Source: Nematostella vectensis
Lineage: Eukaryota > Cnidaria > Anthozoa > Actiniaria > Edwardsiidae
Reading direction: 5' to 3'
Length of the DNA: 64,000 bases
NCBI RefSeq assembly: GCF_932526225.1
Contig: NC_064039.1
Location: 13,162,139-13,226,138 of the forward strand
The notes beneath the pieces are model-generated. The model was not told the DNA's origin and did not search any database. It worked only from the letters and a program-made list of their open reading frames with translations. Position numbers and translations under genes: made by a program. This document shows, one piece after another, positions 35,601 through 45,542 of this stretch (positions are counted from its first letter, which is position 1; each line of letters begins with the position of its first letter).

Positions 35601-38600
35601 AAGTTATTATTATTATTATTTCAGGGACTGGGTTGTGTCATATCTGCCGCTTTGACAAATTATAACAGGTATTTTCTGGTTCTTTACCTTGCATTCTTCA
35701 CACAGTTTTGTGTTTTTACTTACGTTTATGAAGTTCATTCATGTCTGGTTTTGTCCTCAGGAAACACCATGCAAAGCTTGAACAGTCCACTGGTGGTCTT
35801 ATCAGCTCCATCACCAGCTTTGTAAGTAGCTGTCATGTTAGTTATCAATTGATGGTAAGTCTGTTAGACAAGTCTAGCTATTTCATGCTTTATCATTGTC
35901 TGCAGGTTGGCAGCATGTTTGTCGCTGAGCAGGAGACTGTTGAGTGTGTCAGGTAAGCATGGAGAGGAGGCTATCATTTGGATTGATATATGTAGAGAGA
36001 TGACTTACAACATACTGTGTCTTTTTTTTAGTACAAATGATGCTGTACTTCTTGCACTATATGAAGCAGTACATCTCAACAGGAATTTCTTCACAGTTCT
36101 CAGCCATGTCACGGTATGTAGACAGTAAGACTGCACCAAAAAATAAAAGACATCAGTTATTACCCTGTATGTCCTATACCATAGAATGCCACTTATAAGA
36201 AAAAAAACTACTTCTTCTACTCCTCTCAACACAGAGACAGCGGACGGGGAGGGGGCAAGGGGGGAAGCTACTTTGACCCTCGCTTTAAAAAGTGGTGTGG
36301 CAGCACATCCCCCTTCCCCCCCCCCCCCCCCCCCCCCCCCCCCACATACATGCACACCTTAGTGGGACCACTCCGCCACCCCTGCAACATTGCATGAACT
36401 TATGGAAATAAACATGTTAGACTTCTAAAATACAACCATTTATTATATGGCTATGATAGTACACCACTCTGATTGGCTGATTTAGCGGGCAATATCTTCA
36501 GACCATCTTTTTCCGTATCTGGACTGGCAAATTCTGTAAGCTTCACAGAATATCCATCGGCACATAACTGGCACCACAGATGTCTGCAAATTTTGATTGT
36601 TTTTTTTTTTATTCAAAAGAGGGAATATTTAAAAGTTTCAAACACAGCTTCCATTTCAAATTAGATAATGTTTCAAACAAAAACAATGACTTGCGTTGGT
36701 ACTGAACTACACAGAATGCAGCAAAAACTCAAAGCTGAGTTAAAGGCCACTAAAGCAATGTAAACATGAGAGTACTTAGAAGGTTGTCTGTCATCATAAT
36801 ATATTAAAAAAAGGCTTGTGAGTCTAGACGTGATGAGTTAATGAGCTTTGAGTGTTTCAGTGATCACATATACTCAAGTGGGCTTTTGTTGGAAGGTCCT
36901 TTATTATTAGTTTATTCCCAATTCTCTGTAATAAAGTGATTGGTGTTTGCAGACTGTCCCAGGATCCAGTCCCCTCTCGTCACCAACTGCAGCCCACCCT
37001 GCTGTAGAAAGGCCTGCGCAAGGTGATCTATCACATATGATTGAGATGCACAACAACACCATTGTCTGCAACAGAGTTATTGTGATTATTATTTCATCAT
37101 AGCACCAGTTGCAAAAAATAATAACAACAGCTAGACACAAAAGAACACCTTCGACAAACAGCATCACCAATAGCATCAGCAACTAAACAGCAGCAAAGCT
37201 ATTTCAAAAGCTCCATTTGTAGTAACGATAGCATTTAGTAGGACATTGGCAGTGATATCAGTGGTGACAATATCAATAACAACAGCTAAAAACAAAAGAG
37301 CACCACCGACAATAACAACCACTTCATCAAGAAACACAACAGCAAAGAATACCAGTAACATCGACAACTACAGCTACAAAAAGCAACATCGACAACTACA
37401 GCTACAAAATAAAACAAAGTAGAAACATTAAATAACATAAGCAACAAAGATAAAACCATCAATGATACCATTTTTTTAACAACAGCACAAGCCCCCAAAG
37501 CAAATGCAATTCAACAGTAAAGAGCTTCACTAAAGCAACAGCATCAGAACATCAATCTCACATTGAAATATCAAAGGTGGCTGCTGGTGCACAGGGGTTA
37601 AAGCACCAATATGTTTAGCAAGAATGACAGATAATAATGGCAAGTAAATAAATTCCGTGTTTCAGGTGTGGTCTCTGAGGAGCTGCCTTCAGATCTGAGT
37701 CAACCCACAAACATCTTGGTGACTTTCCTGACCTACTCCTCCATAGCACTGCAAAATACCAAAGGTAAGATGTAACTTCCTTGAAATTCATTTTATTTTG
37801 TTAAAATGTGCGAAACAGGATAATAACACTAACTTATGTGTTTTTTTTTGCAGATGAGAATGGCATCAACAATGCCAAGCTGTGCTTCATTATCTTGACA
37901 TGCATTGTTGAGGTAAGAAGAATGGTTTTGCCATTGCATTGACTAATGGTGATGAGCTTCTGAGGATAATTATGGTGATGGTGACATTATTCAAGTGTTA
38001 GTGATAATGATGACAATGGTAATGGTGACTGTTTGTGATAATGATGATGACAGTAATTGAAATGTCAATGGTTTTATTGATGATGGTGATGAAGTTGCGA
38101 ATACGGTGATTGTGTTGGCTATGTTAATGGGGATAGTGATTGTGTCTATCAGGCACGTGTACACATGGGGGCGGCCAAAAAGTGGGTCACTTCTTATCAA
38201 GGAATCTTCAAATACTATGATTTTTCCATACGATACCTATGACTGCGCACCCTCCTCAGCCAATCCAGAAAACGCGCCTGTCAATGATTAATACTGTGAT
38301 GCTAGAGTATTTAAAAAATGGATTAATTCCTTTCTACATTTTTTCAGGATCAGTATGCAAACGCCTTTCTTCATGATGCCAACATGATGTTTTCAGTGCC
38401 GCTTCACAGAATTGTAAGTATGCACCTGGACACGACCTTTCAAAGTAGTGAAGCCCCGCTTCAGCACGCAAGGCTATTCTTCAGTATGCTTGCAACTCGC
38501 AACGCAGCAGAAATGTGTTGCAAGTTGCGGGAAAAATTACTTCTTGTAACTTTGCTTAAGTCCAGCAACGCTTATATTACCCACCATTGTTGACATCGCT

Positions 38601-41600
38601 ACACTTTGGCTGACTAGTCGGCTTGGGGCTGACAACAAGCTCATTTCCCCTATAACAAGGCTATTTTTTCTACAACTTGCAATGCAAACGATGATGAATA
38701 AAAAAAATGACAGGTTTCAGAAACATGATGTACAGGGCAATTTGTTTTTTGCAATATTGCGAAAAGTAGAAACCAAATCAAAATTCTATTTTCCGGTGCA
38801 GAGCCGTAGCAGGCCACGTGATATAAGGGGGCACAATACAGAAACATTAGGAAAATATATGGGGGGAGGGGGGTCACGGCCACGCCACTTCTGGTCATTT
38901 CCTTATAATTTTCGGAAATATTGGGGGGAGGGGGGGCACATGCCCCCAGTGTCCCACCCCCTGCTACGGCCCTGTTGTAACTTTCAACGCGACCAAAAAA
39001 TTCCAAGTTGCGAAAGGGGATGTTTTTTTGTTGGATGTACACGCGAAGTATGCTTGCAACTCGCAACGCAGCAGAAATGTGTTGCAAGTTGCGGGAAAAA
39101 TTACTTCTTGTAACTTTGCTTAAGTCCATTTCGATACTCCCACTCATCTAATCTTGTGTTTCAGCACATGTACCATCGAAAGCCAGTAATGGAGAACAAC
39201 CCCTCCAAACCCCTCGCGTGCGCTCTTCTCGGTAAGACCAAACTTCAGAGTGGTTTTTGTGCCTCGTGCATAATCCCTGTCCTTTTTTGAACAGTTATTA
39301 AAATTGTGGCGTCTTTGCAGCTTATATATTGGGTGATTTAATTAAGAGAATAGGGGACTTGCGCTTAGAGATCACGTGACTTTTCGTGCGGCAAATTAGC
39401 GCACGCTTCTAGGCTTTTTGCGGCAAAAAACAGCCGCAAAAAGCAAATTATTCAGCGCTTACGAAAAATGCCAAAATTCTTTTTTTTCAGAGAGGGTTTA
39501 GTTTCATTTAAAGATTTTATTTTTTTCGTCGTTCTCTAGTGTAACGGGCGCAGTTATTTCTGATTTTTTTGTTCCACCCGAAAGGTCACGTGGTCCACTA
39601 TTGAGAAATTCTCGTTGAATTGTATTTGAATTTGGCATGTCCTTTTACCTCTGTACCTTGAAAAAGGAAGATATGCCTACAGGGCTCAAAGCTCATGATT
39701 TCGAATAGGCAAATGTGTACGGTCAGTTTTGGAATTCAAAACTTAGTTCAATCGGAAGTGCATGCTTACACATATTCTGAGATAAGCATTGCACCGTAAT
39801 TGACACATGGTTATGCGTTTTGCCACTCTTTTTTTGTTGTTGTTTAAATCTCCTAATTTTCTCCAACATGAACAATGTATTATTTAGCATTTTTTAATTC
39901 ATATTCTTATCTGGTTGGTTGCTTGCAACCAATAAAAAAATTCCACTCGATCGTCTAGTCGCTAACTTTGATCCCTGCTGGCCTTAACTTTTGTTTTACT
40001 CGATTATCTTTTGTAAAAAAAAAACAAGTATTTGTTCAGAACTCTTATTTGCCTTTCTTAGATCTAATGGTAGAGTTCATAATTACACACATGATGAAGA
40101 ACCTTCCCGCTGAACTGTACAGGTAGGGTCATGTGGAATTAACTCGTGTTTCTCACGTCCACGTGTGTAGCAAGGGGTTTTCCAAAGCAACGCGTATATC
40201 ACCCTGCAAAATGAATAGGCGTGAGATTTATTAATTCGCAAATTATTAGGAGTGAATTCTAAAATTATCCTGGGTGTTTTTTTTTTATGTATACTACCAA
40301 GAGAGCATGCTCTCATTTGTGTTTGCGAAGAAATACTAAAGCCATTTTCGAAGAGCTAGGGCGTGGCGGACAACGAAAGCAATAAAGCAAGTTCTGTCTT
40401 CGATTGGCCGCCACGCCCTGATCCCCCAGGAATGCCTTGCCGCAGTGTTAAACAGGGTTAACATTAGTATCAAGAACGATATTTTCTTTTTTTTTCCATT
40501 CTTTTAAAATTCTTAATAACTTTAGTAAATTTAAACACAATCAGCCTCTCACTAATTTCTCTGTCTTCCCTTACCTGCGAACAGTAAAAGCCTTGGAGTT
40601 ATCCACCGGGCACTGTGTTACCAGAAGAGATGCCGCGTCCGACTGGCGTACACGTGGAAGGACCTTTGGTCTGCTCTCATGAACTTCCTCAAGTTCCTGC
40701 TCTCAAACGAGTCACATCTCATCAAAATGTGCAACATCTTCGGTCTCGCCTCACAGGTACTACCAAAGCTTCGTCCAACTAGGGCATTGTCTGACCATGC
40801 CTTTATTAAGCCCAGCTGCAAACATGATTATTATCTTCACAGCTTTTTATAATAATAATAATAATTTATTAATTTATATTGCGCTTTTTTCATATAATGA
40901 TCAATGATTCCTCAGAACCATTAGAGATTGGAGCTTTTTACCTAGCCATATTCAGAATGCCCCATCTATTTTATCTTTTAAAGAACACTGCACCGCAACC
41001 AATAGACATGAATGATTTAATTGATTTTTATTATATTTGTTATTATTATTTTAATTAATTAATTATTTATTTACTTTTAACATAGTGTAGATCTTTTCAA
41101 ATATGTACACATGTAGTGTTTATGTATTATTATACCAACTCCATGTGAAAACGTTGTTGGTTAATAAAGTAGATGTAGATGACAACAGAAAGGTGCTTAA
41201 AGAGTCCAGCGGTAACAACAACTACGACAATAGAAACAACGAGATCATCATCAAAAACATTAACAATAACATCATCAACAACAATAAAAACAACAGAACA
41301 ACAACATCATTATATGACTTAATTTTGTTTTTGTATTTTGTATTTTTGTAATTTTGTTTTATATGGCTTAAATTTGTTTTTGTTTATCTATTATTTAGAT
41401 TTTGACATCTAATCAATCGAAACACAGGCAAAATTTAATTATGAAATTGTTGTGTATCAAAAGTGTGACTTTCGCATACTTACTGACTAACATTCTTCAT
41501 TCTTGGCGACCACGGGCGTAGCACTGTGTACAACCTTTACCCTTATAGCGTTTTTACAAATGTTGATGTAGCCCTTTTGTCGCGATAGGTAGCGAATATC

Positions 41601-44212
41601 TTCAACTTGTTCATCACTTATGGTGACACGTTCCTGCCATGCCCGACATCGTACGATGAGTTATACTACGAGATCATTCGAGTGCACCAGATATTCGACA
41701 ATCTGTATTCGATGGGTAAGCGCTGAAACTAAACTAGACTCGTGGCTAGGCGGGGGTGTTCTTTTAATGACAGATATTCGACAACCTGTATCCAATGGGT
41801 AAGCGCCTGAACTGAACTAGACTCATGGCTAAGCCGGGGTCTTCTTTTATCAACCAGTGTGTTGATAGTGGTAAAGACCAAACCCTTTTAAGACTTTTTG
41901 AGTGGCAAATTCGCGTTCCTGCCTTTGGATTCACGTGATCTTCTAGTGCAAGTCACCTGTTGTAGGTGGACTGTGAAGCTCCTCTGAGATGGCCCGCTAT
42001 AAGGGAAGCAAACAAAGTAACAACTGCGATACTCACGTAGACCAAAACTCGGCAGAAATAGAGACGTCTGCTCTGCTATTTGCTAGGAAAGTGTGAGAAA
42101 CTGTCTCAAGGCTCAAATTGGTTGTCCAACCTCGATCTAACGAAGACGTGAGAGCTGGCGAGAGCGAGTGAGAGTTGGTCCTATCATCAAATCTCATCCA
42201 CTCTCAAATCTATGTTCGAGACTTTAAGCAATAAATAATGATCTACTTCTTTTTGGACGTGATAATCACACTTAATCCTTTCTGGACCGATAAGTCAATC
42301 ATTGAAAAGGGGGCTATGGAGGAAATTATTGGCCTCATTTTTTAATAGAGTTAGGCAATATAGATGCTTTCAAAAATGACAAGAGCCTAAAGCGTTTTAC
42401 TTTCTTTAGCACTGAGGCACTCGACCAATGGCGGCGAATTCAAGGACGCAGCAACCCGATTGGCTAACTCACTCGTCAATGTCAGGTAATTCGGCTCGAA
42501 GGACCACGCTGTTTGCAAGAAATACGATGCGGCTACTTAGGGACTAAATCATATAGGGTTTAATCTAGCATGCTGAAGCTGGTGTACATTAGATGACGAT
42601 GCTAACCGTGAGGGCAACGTCGTTGGCTCATGTTGCAGATGTTGATGTGTTGATCAAACTTCGTTGACAAACATTTTTTTCAGAGCAATTATTAATCACT
42701 TCTCCCCAAAGATCGACTCATGGGCAGCAGTTAACCACCTCAGCGCGTTATCCGAAGAACAGGTCAGAGGGTTACTGCTTATTGTCAATTCTTTTGCCCC
42801 ACCATTACCATGCTACCCAAGCCTAATTGTTTTACGTCAATATACGCCTTGTCGTACCTAAATTCTAGCCACTAAAATATAAGAAAGATGAAAGATCACG
42901 TAGCCTGTTAATACCATTAACAATTTCTTGAGTCTTTAACACTTATCTTACTGTGGTGTTCATTAAATACCCTAATGGGGAGGCAAGAATTTTTATGAGT
43001 TCACTGGAATCTTGGGGGTTAAGGGGGGCACCGAAAAAAGGCATTACACTGAAGGGGGCTCTGAACTTACCCGAGTCACAATTTTCCCACCCTAAGGTAA
43101 AGCCCGTACGCGCACACACTACAAAACAATAATATAAATATAAACAAAATAGACCTGATGACATATTAAAACTTCTAATCTTTTTACTTTCACTGCCCGG
43201 ATATAGTTCTGTCTGACTGATAATAATATGCCATCTTTGTTTAGGTGCTGGAAGTTATTCGCGGAAACTACGACACTCTGACACTAAAGCTACAAGATAA
43301 CCTGGACCACTACGAGAAATACTCCGAGAAACCCAAAGAATCTTCATTTTTTACCCAGCTGGTACGGTACTTTTTCTTAAAACCCAGTTGCTTGAAGCAT
43401 CGAATGATATAAGGCGTATGTGAACGGCTGCCTGACTAAGCGAATGATATAGGGCGTATGTGAACGGCGCCCGATGTAGAAGAAGAGCAACTCACAGGCT
43501 CTTACTTAGGGGGGAGAGGGGGTCGTCAAATACTATTCTTCTTTATGATACCTATGACTACTCCCACCCCCCTCCCCCTCTTCAGCAATGCCTGGGTACG
43601 CGTCTGAAGCTAGTAGATTTCTTATCAGCCTTGTGTTGAAGAACATCCTACTTCCATCATAACTTCCGGTTGATTGCTTACTCTGTCATGACTCGTGTTA
43701 CTTATCGGTATGCTACAATCAATCAATCAATCAATCAATCGAACAATCGATCAATCAATCGATCGATCGATCGATCAATCAATCGGAATCAATCAATCAA
43801 TCGAACAATCGATCGTGCTACTTTTTTGACTAAAGCCTGTCCTAATTTAGATCACCTTTTCTTTATAACCTGTTTGGATCAGTCTAGCTTTGGTAAATGA
43901 TCTCCCCTTTACATTCTTCCCCTTTAGTTATAAAAGCTCTCCCTTTCCATGCATCAGGGTCGTAACAGGGGGTGGGGCACTGGGGGCACGTGCCCCCCCT
44001 CCCTCGATATTTTCAAAGATTATAAGAAAATGACCAGTAGGGGCGTGGCTGTGCCCCCCATTGTTTTCTTAATTTTTCTGTACCGTGCCCCACTCACTGA
44101 CAGATTTTCTTTTTGCCAGGTTCGGGCAATTGTGGCGAACGTACGGAGAAGTATTGCAGTTACGAATCTGGAACAGTTCAGTTTGCTGCAGGAGTTTGCT
44201 AAAATTCACTGA
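29608..44212 (+). CDS. ARMH3: Armadillo-like helical domain-containing protein 3
   Basis: Orthologue of human C10orf76/ARMH3, a Golgi protein that binds GBF1 and PI4KB and supports PI4P-dependent Golgi maintenance. Twenty-six exons: 29608-29748, 31333-31389, 31688-31753, 32272-32352, 32869-32976, 33087-33132, 33231-33277, 33640-33714, 34014-34100, 35435-35491, 35625-35668, 35761-35821, 35906-35952, 36032-36113, 36953-37022, 37666-37764, 37854-37912, 38348-38413, 39165-39231, 40062-40122, 40585-40756, 41589-41715, 42410-42485, 42684-42762, 43245-43361, 44120-44212; 2085 nt, 694 residues (human 689). Conserved blocks: [93 protein letters not shown] and NVRRSIA near the end. The N-terminus is Ser/Thr/Pro-rich and diverged. 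The ATG has A at -3 and G at +4. Three splice sites lie in tandem duplications. Confidence 0.95.
30211..30890. mobile_element. Cluster of GCTGGC-rich palindromic repeats
   Basis: The left end (TGCAAACTGCGCCAGCATTG) and right end (TGCTGGCACAGTTTGCA) are inverted copies, with further GCCAGCAATGCTGG-type blocks inside. A related copy lies at 44301-44446, also with the internal phrase TTCTTTGTCTTGTGGTCA. It is either one element of about 680 bp or two adjacent MITEs; I cannot define a target site duplication. Located in ARMH3 intron 1. Confidence 0.5.
31778..31870. repeat. GTTGCCTAA-type inverted repeat cluster
   Basis: TTAGGCAAC and GTTGCCTAA phrases alternate several times in both orientations in ARMH3 intron 3. 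Probably a small foldback repeat. Confidence 0.4.
32800..32891 (+). repeat. 47-bp duplication of the ARMH3 exon 5 acceptor
   Basis: CTATGTCTTTTCATATCTCAG followed by the first codons of exon 5 occurs twice, 47 bp apart. The genuine exon starts at 32869 and reads TLCALVQA. The upstream copy starts at 32822 and reads ILCPLVQ followed by TAG, so using it would end translation. Confidence 0.8.
33753..33917. mobile_element. MITE with CAGGGCTTCTGGAAT termini, copy 1
   Basis: It begins CAGGGCTTCTGGAAT and ends with the inverted form, and is flanked by TTTTAA on both sides (33747-33752 and 33918-33923). The interior repeats the phrase CCGCGTAATTTAGC. A 604-bp relative lies at 34758-35361. Located in ARMH3 intron 8. 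Confidence 0.75.
34081..34510 (+). repeat. 74-bp tandem repeat carrying the ARMH3 exon 9 donor
   Basis: TTAATTATAG recurs at 34081, 34155, 34229, 34303 and 34377 (exact 74-bp spacing) and at 34445. The first copy includes the last 20 nt of exon 9 and its GTACGT donor at 34101. Copies 2-5 keep donors at 34175, 34249, 34323 (GTACGT) and 34397 (GTAAGT). The sixth copy is decayed. Confidence 0.85.
34758..35361. mobile_element. MITE with CAGGGCTTCTGGAAT termini, copy 2
   Basis: Same termini and internal CGCGTAATTTAGC phrases as the copy at 33753-33917, but 604 bp long. It is flanked by TACCTA on both sides (34752-34757 and 35362-35367), a 6-bp target site duplication like that of copy 1. No transposase. 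Located in ARMH3 intron 9. Confidence 0.75.
37060..37560. repeat. CAA/CAG-rich low-complexity DNA
   Basis: ARMH3 intron 15 is filled with degenerate AACAACAGC-type sequence. Minus-strand open frames across it are hydrophobic low-complexity artefacts. Confidence 0.6.
38483..39128. repeat. 82-bp direct repeats flanking 482 bp
   Basis: The segment 38483-38564 recurs at 39047-39128 without visible difference. Each copy contains an imperfect palindrome built on TTGCAACTCGC and GCAAGTTGCG. The DNA between includes a MITE (38799-38974). It could be a miniature terminal-repeat element or a plain duplication. Located in ARMH3 intron 18. Confidence 0.6.
38799..38974. mobile_element. MITE with CAGRGCCGTAGCAGG termini
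   Basis: The left end CAGAGCCGTAGCAGG and right end CCTGCTACGGCCCTG are inverted copies. Between them are GGGGGCAC blocks and a TGACCAGAAGTGGCGTGG phrase on the minus strand. Relatives: 43957-44098 (one end only), 48916-49068 (diverged ends), and a scrap at 56890-56945. Confidence 0.65.
39350..39570. repeat. Dispersed repeat, relative of 19600-19870
   Basis: It shares in order ACTTGCGCTTAGAGATCACG, a GGCTTTTT block, CAGCGCTTACG and TTTTTTTCGTCGTT with the copy in NCAPH intron 16. Non-coding, in ARMH3 intron 19. Confidence 0.5.
40900..41181 (+). mobile_element. 5'-truncated LINE, 3' end only
   Basis: From 40920 to the TGA at 41013-41015 the frame reads [20 protein letters not shown] then KEHC, typical of the last residues of a LINE reverse transcriptase protein. 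The tail ends TTAATAAAGTAGATGTAGATG, matching the tail of the full-length element at 13142-16900. Located in ARMH3 intron 21. Confidence 0.65.
41688..41850 (+). repeat. 83-bp duplication of the ARMH3 exon 22 donor
   Basis: Starting at CAGATATTCGACAA, the last part of exon 22, its donor and about 55 bp of intron are repeated from 41771 with a few changes. The second copy is preceded by a pyrimidine-rich TTCTTTTAATGACAG and keeps GTAAGC, so it could be spliced as a 25-nt microexon. Confidence 0.8.
43403..43472. repeat. Short direct repeat in ARMH3 intron 25
   Basis: CGAATGATATAAGGCGTATG followed by TGAACGGC occurs twice in succession, about 40 bp apart, with small differences. Confidence 0.5.
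43717..43815. repeat. AATC/GATC tetranucleotide microsatellite
   Basis: Runs of AATC and GATC units in ARMH3 intron 25. It yields a spurious Asn/Gln/Ser-Ile-rich open frame. Confidence 0.85.
43957..44098. mobile_element. Partial MITE of the GCCGTAGCAGG family
   Basis: It begins CAGGGTCGTAACAGGGGGTG, continues with GGGGGCACGTGCCCCCC and GACCAGTAGGGGCGTGGCTG, and lacks a clear right terminus. It is inserted just upstream of the last ARMH3 exon. Confidence 0.55.
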
Positions 44213-45542
44213 TGAAAATTGTCTCAAAGACGGCGACAATTTAATGTCGCATTATCACCCGTTTACTTCCGGAGGGCCGACGGAAACCTCAATCGCCCTG
44301 TGCAAACTGCGCCAGCACCTGCCAGCATTGCTGGCGAATTTTCGCTTGACTGACTATAGGACAAAGGAAATGTCAAAATAAGAAATGGACTTTCTGACAT
44401 TTTCTTTGTCTTGTGGTCAGTCGAGCAAGGTGTTGGCGCAATAGACACACTGCTTTCACAATGTTAAAATATTTTTCGCGTTTTCCGTTAAAAATCATCG
44501 GAGATGTTACGTAATCGACCGGAAGTAAACTGGTGACGGTGCGGCTCAGGAGCGGGATTGGCTCAGTGACATATAGCTTTCTGGCAGCTCAAAGAGGGGG
44601 GGGGTTAAACCCCCTAAACCCTCCTCCTAGACCCGCTACTGTGGTTTTAAATGCCAAATGACACGGTTGTGGCTGGACCAATGTCTCGCTACGATTGCTT
44701 GTCTTGTTTTATTATAAGGATGCATCCTAAGCATAGGGAGGGGCGGTAATGGGAGGTGTCACGTGACAATACCACATGAAAATACCACATGACAGTACAT
44801 TTTAGTAGCAGATAAAATATTTAGCCAAGCCATTCGGGCAGGCTGCATCGATTTATACTGAAGAAGAAAAATATAGAAATCCACTCTTACAGCGTAGTCC
44901 GTAATTTTAGGATTGTGTGGAGATTCCAACAAAAGAATATAAGATATCCTAGGTGTCTCTGAGAAATTACTATAAAACCAGCTATTTAAAAAAACAGACA
45001 TGTAATATTTTCTATGAGAATGGTACAAGGTTTGCACAAGAAATAGTAATAAATGAAAAATCAAACTACAATAAATGTTTGCATTCTTTTTATTTTGTCT
45101 TTATATTAATAATGTTTTCACGACACCATCAAAACAAATATTTTTTACCATTTTCTCAAGGCCTTCAAGAGAACTGAAAAGCTCAACCGAAAGACTCGAT
45201 GGGTCTCATACGTGTAGAAATAACACATCTATTATCAGACATACGAACAAACTACTTGACAAAAAGCGGATAAGAGGGTTCGGATTGAATGTTATCTGCA
45301 ACTCGGAGGGATTTGCATTACTCTTGTTGACTTAGATTTGTTGTTAAATCTCTTCATAGAGGCTCTTGGGTGTGTAAGGCTGTCAACATTTGACTTGCAC
45401 ATTACTGCCAAAATTGTTCTAGTTCTACAGCAATTTCTTTTGTCAACCTGTTGGTACTCTGTAGCTGCCTATAAAGGAAACACAGCTACAGGAACAATTC
45501 TGCATGCTTGCCGTCAATTTAGGCAAGAACCCCTATAGCTCT
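44213..45542. other. Convergent intergenic region, ARMH3 and COX15 3' ends
   Basis: No coding exon seen. AATAAA on the plus strand at 45048-45053 and 45070-45075, and on the minus strand (plus TTTATT at 45089-45094), are candidate poly(A) signals for ARMH3 and COX15 respectively. The left part is occupied by a nested palindromic element. The G run near 44597-44605 is simple sequence. Confidence 0.45.
44253..44541. mobile_element. Nested palindromic element downstream of ARMH3
   Basis: The outer arms, TCACCCGTTTACTTCCGG and CCGGAAGTAAACTGGTGA, are inverted. Inside is a relative of the 30211-30890 repeat (44301-44446) whose own arms, around GCTTGACTGACTATAGGACA and TTGTCTTGTGGTCAGTCGAG, fold back on each other. 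No coding capacity. Confidence 0.55.
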
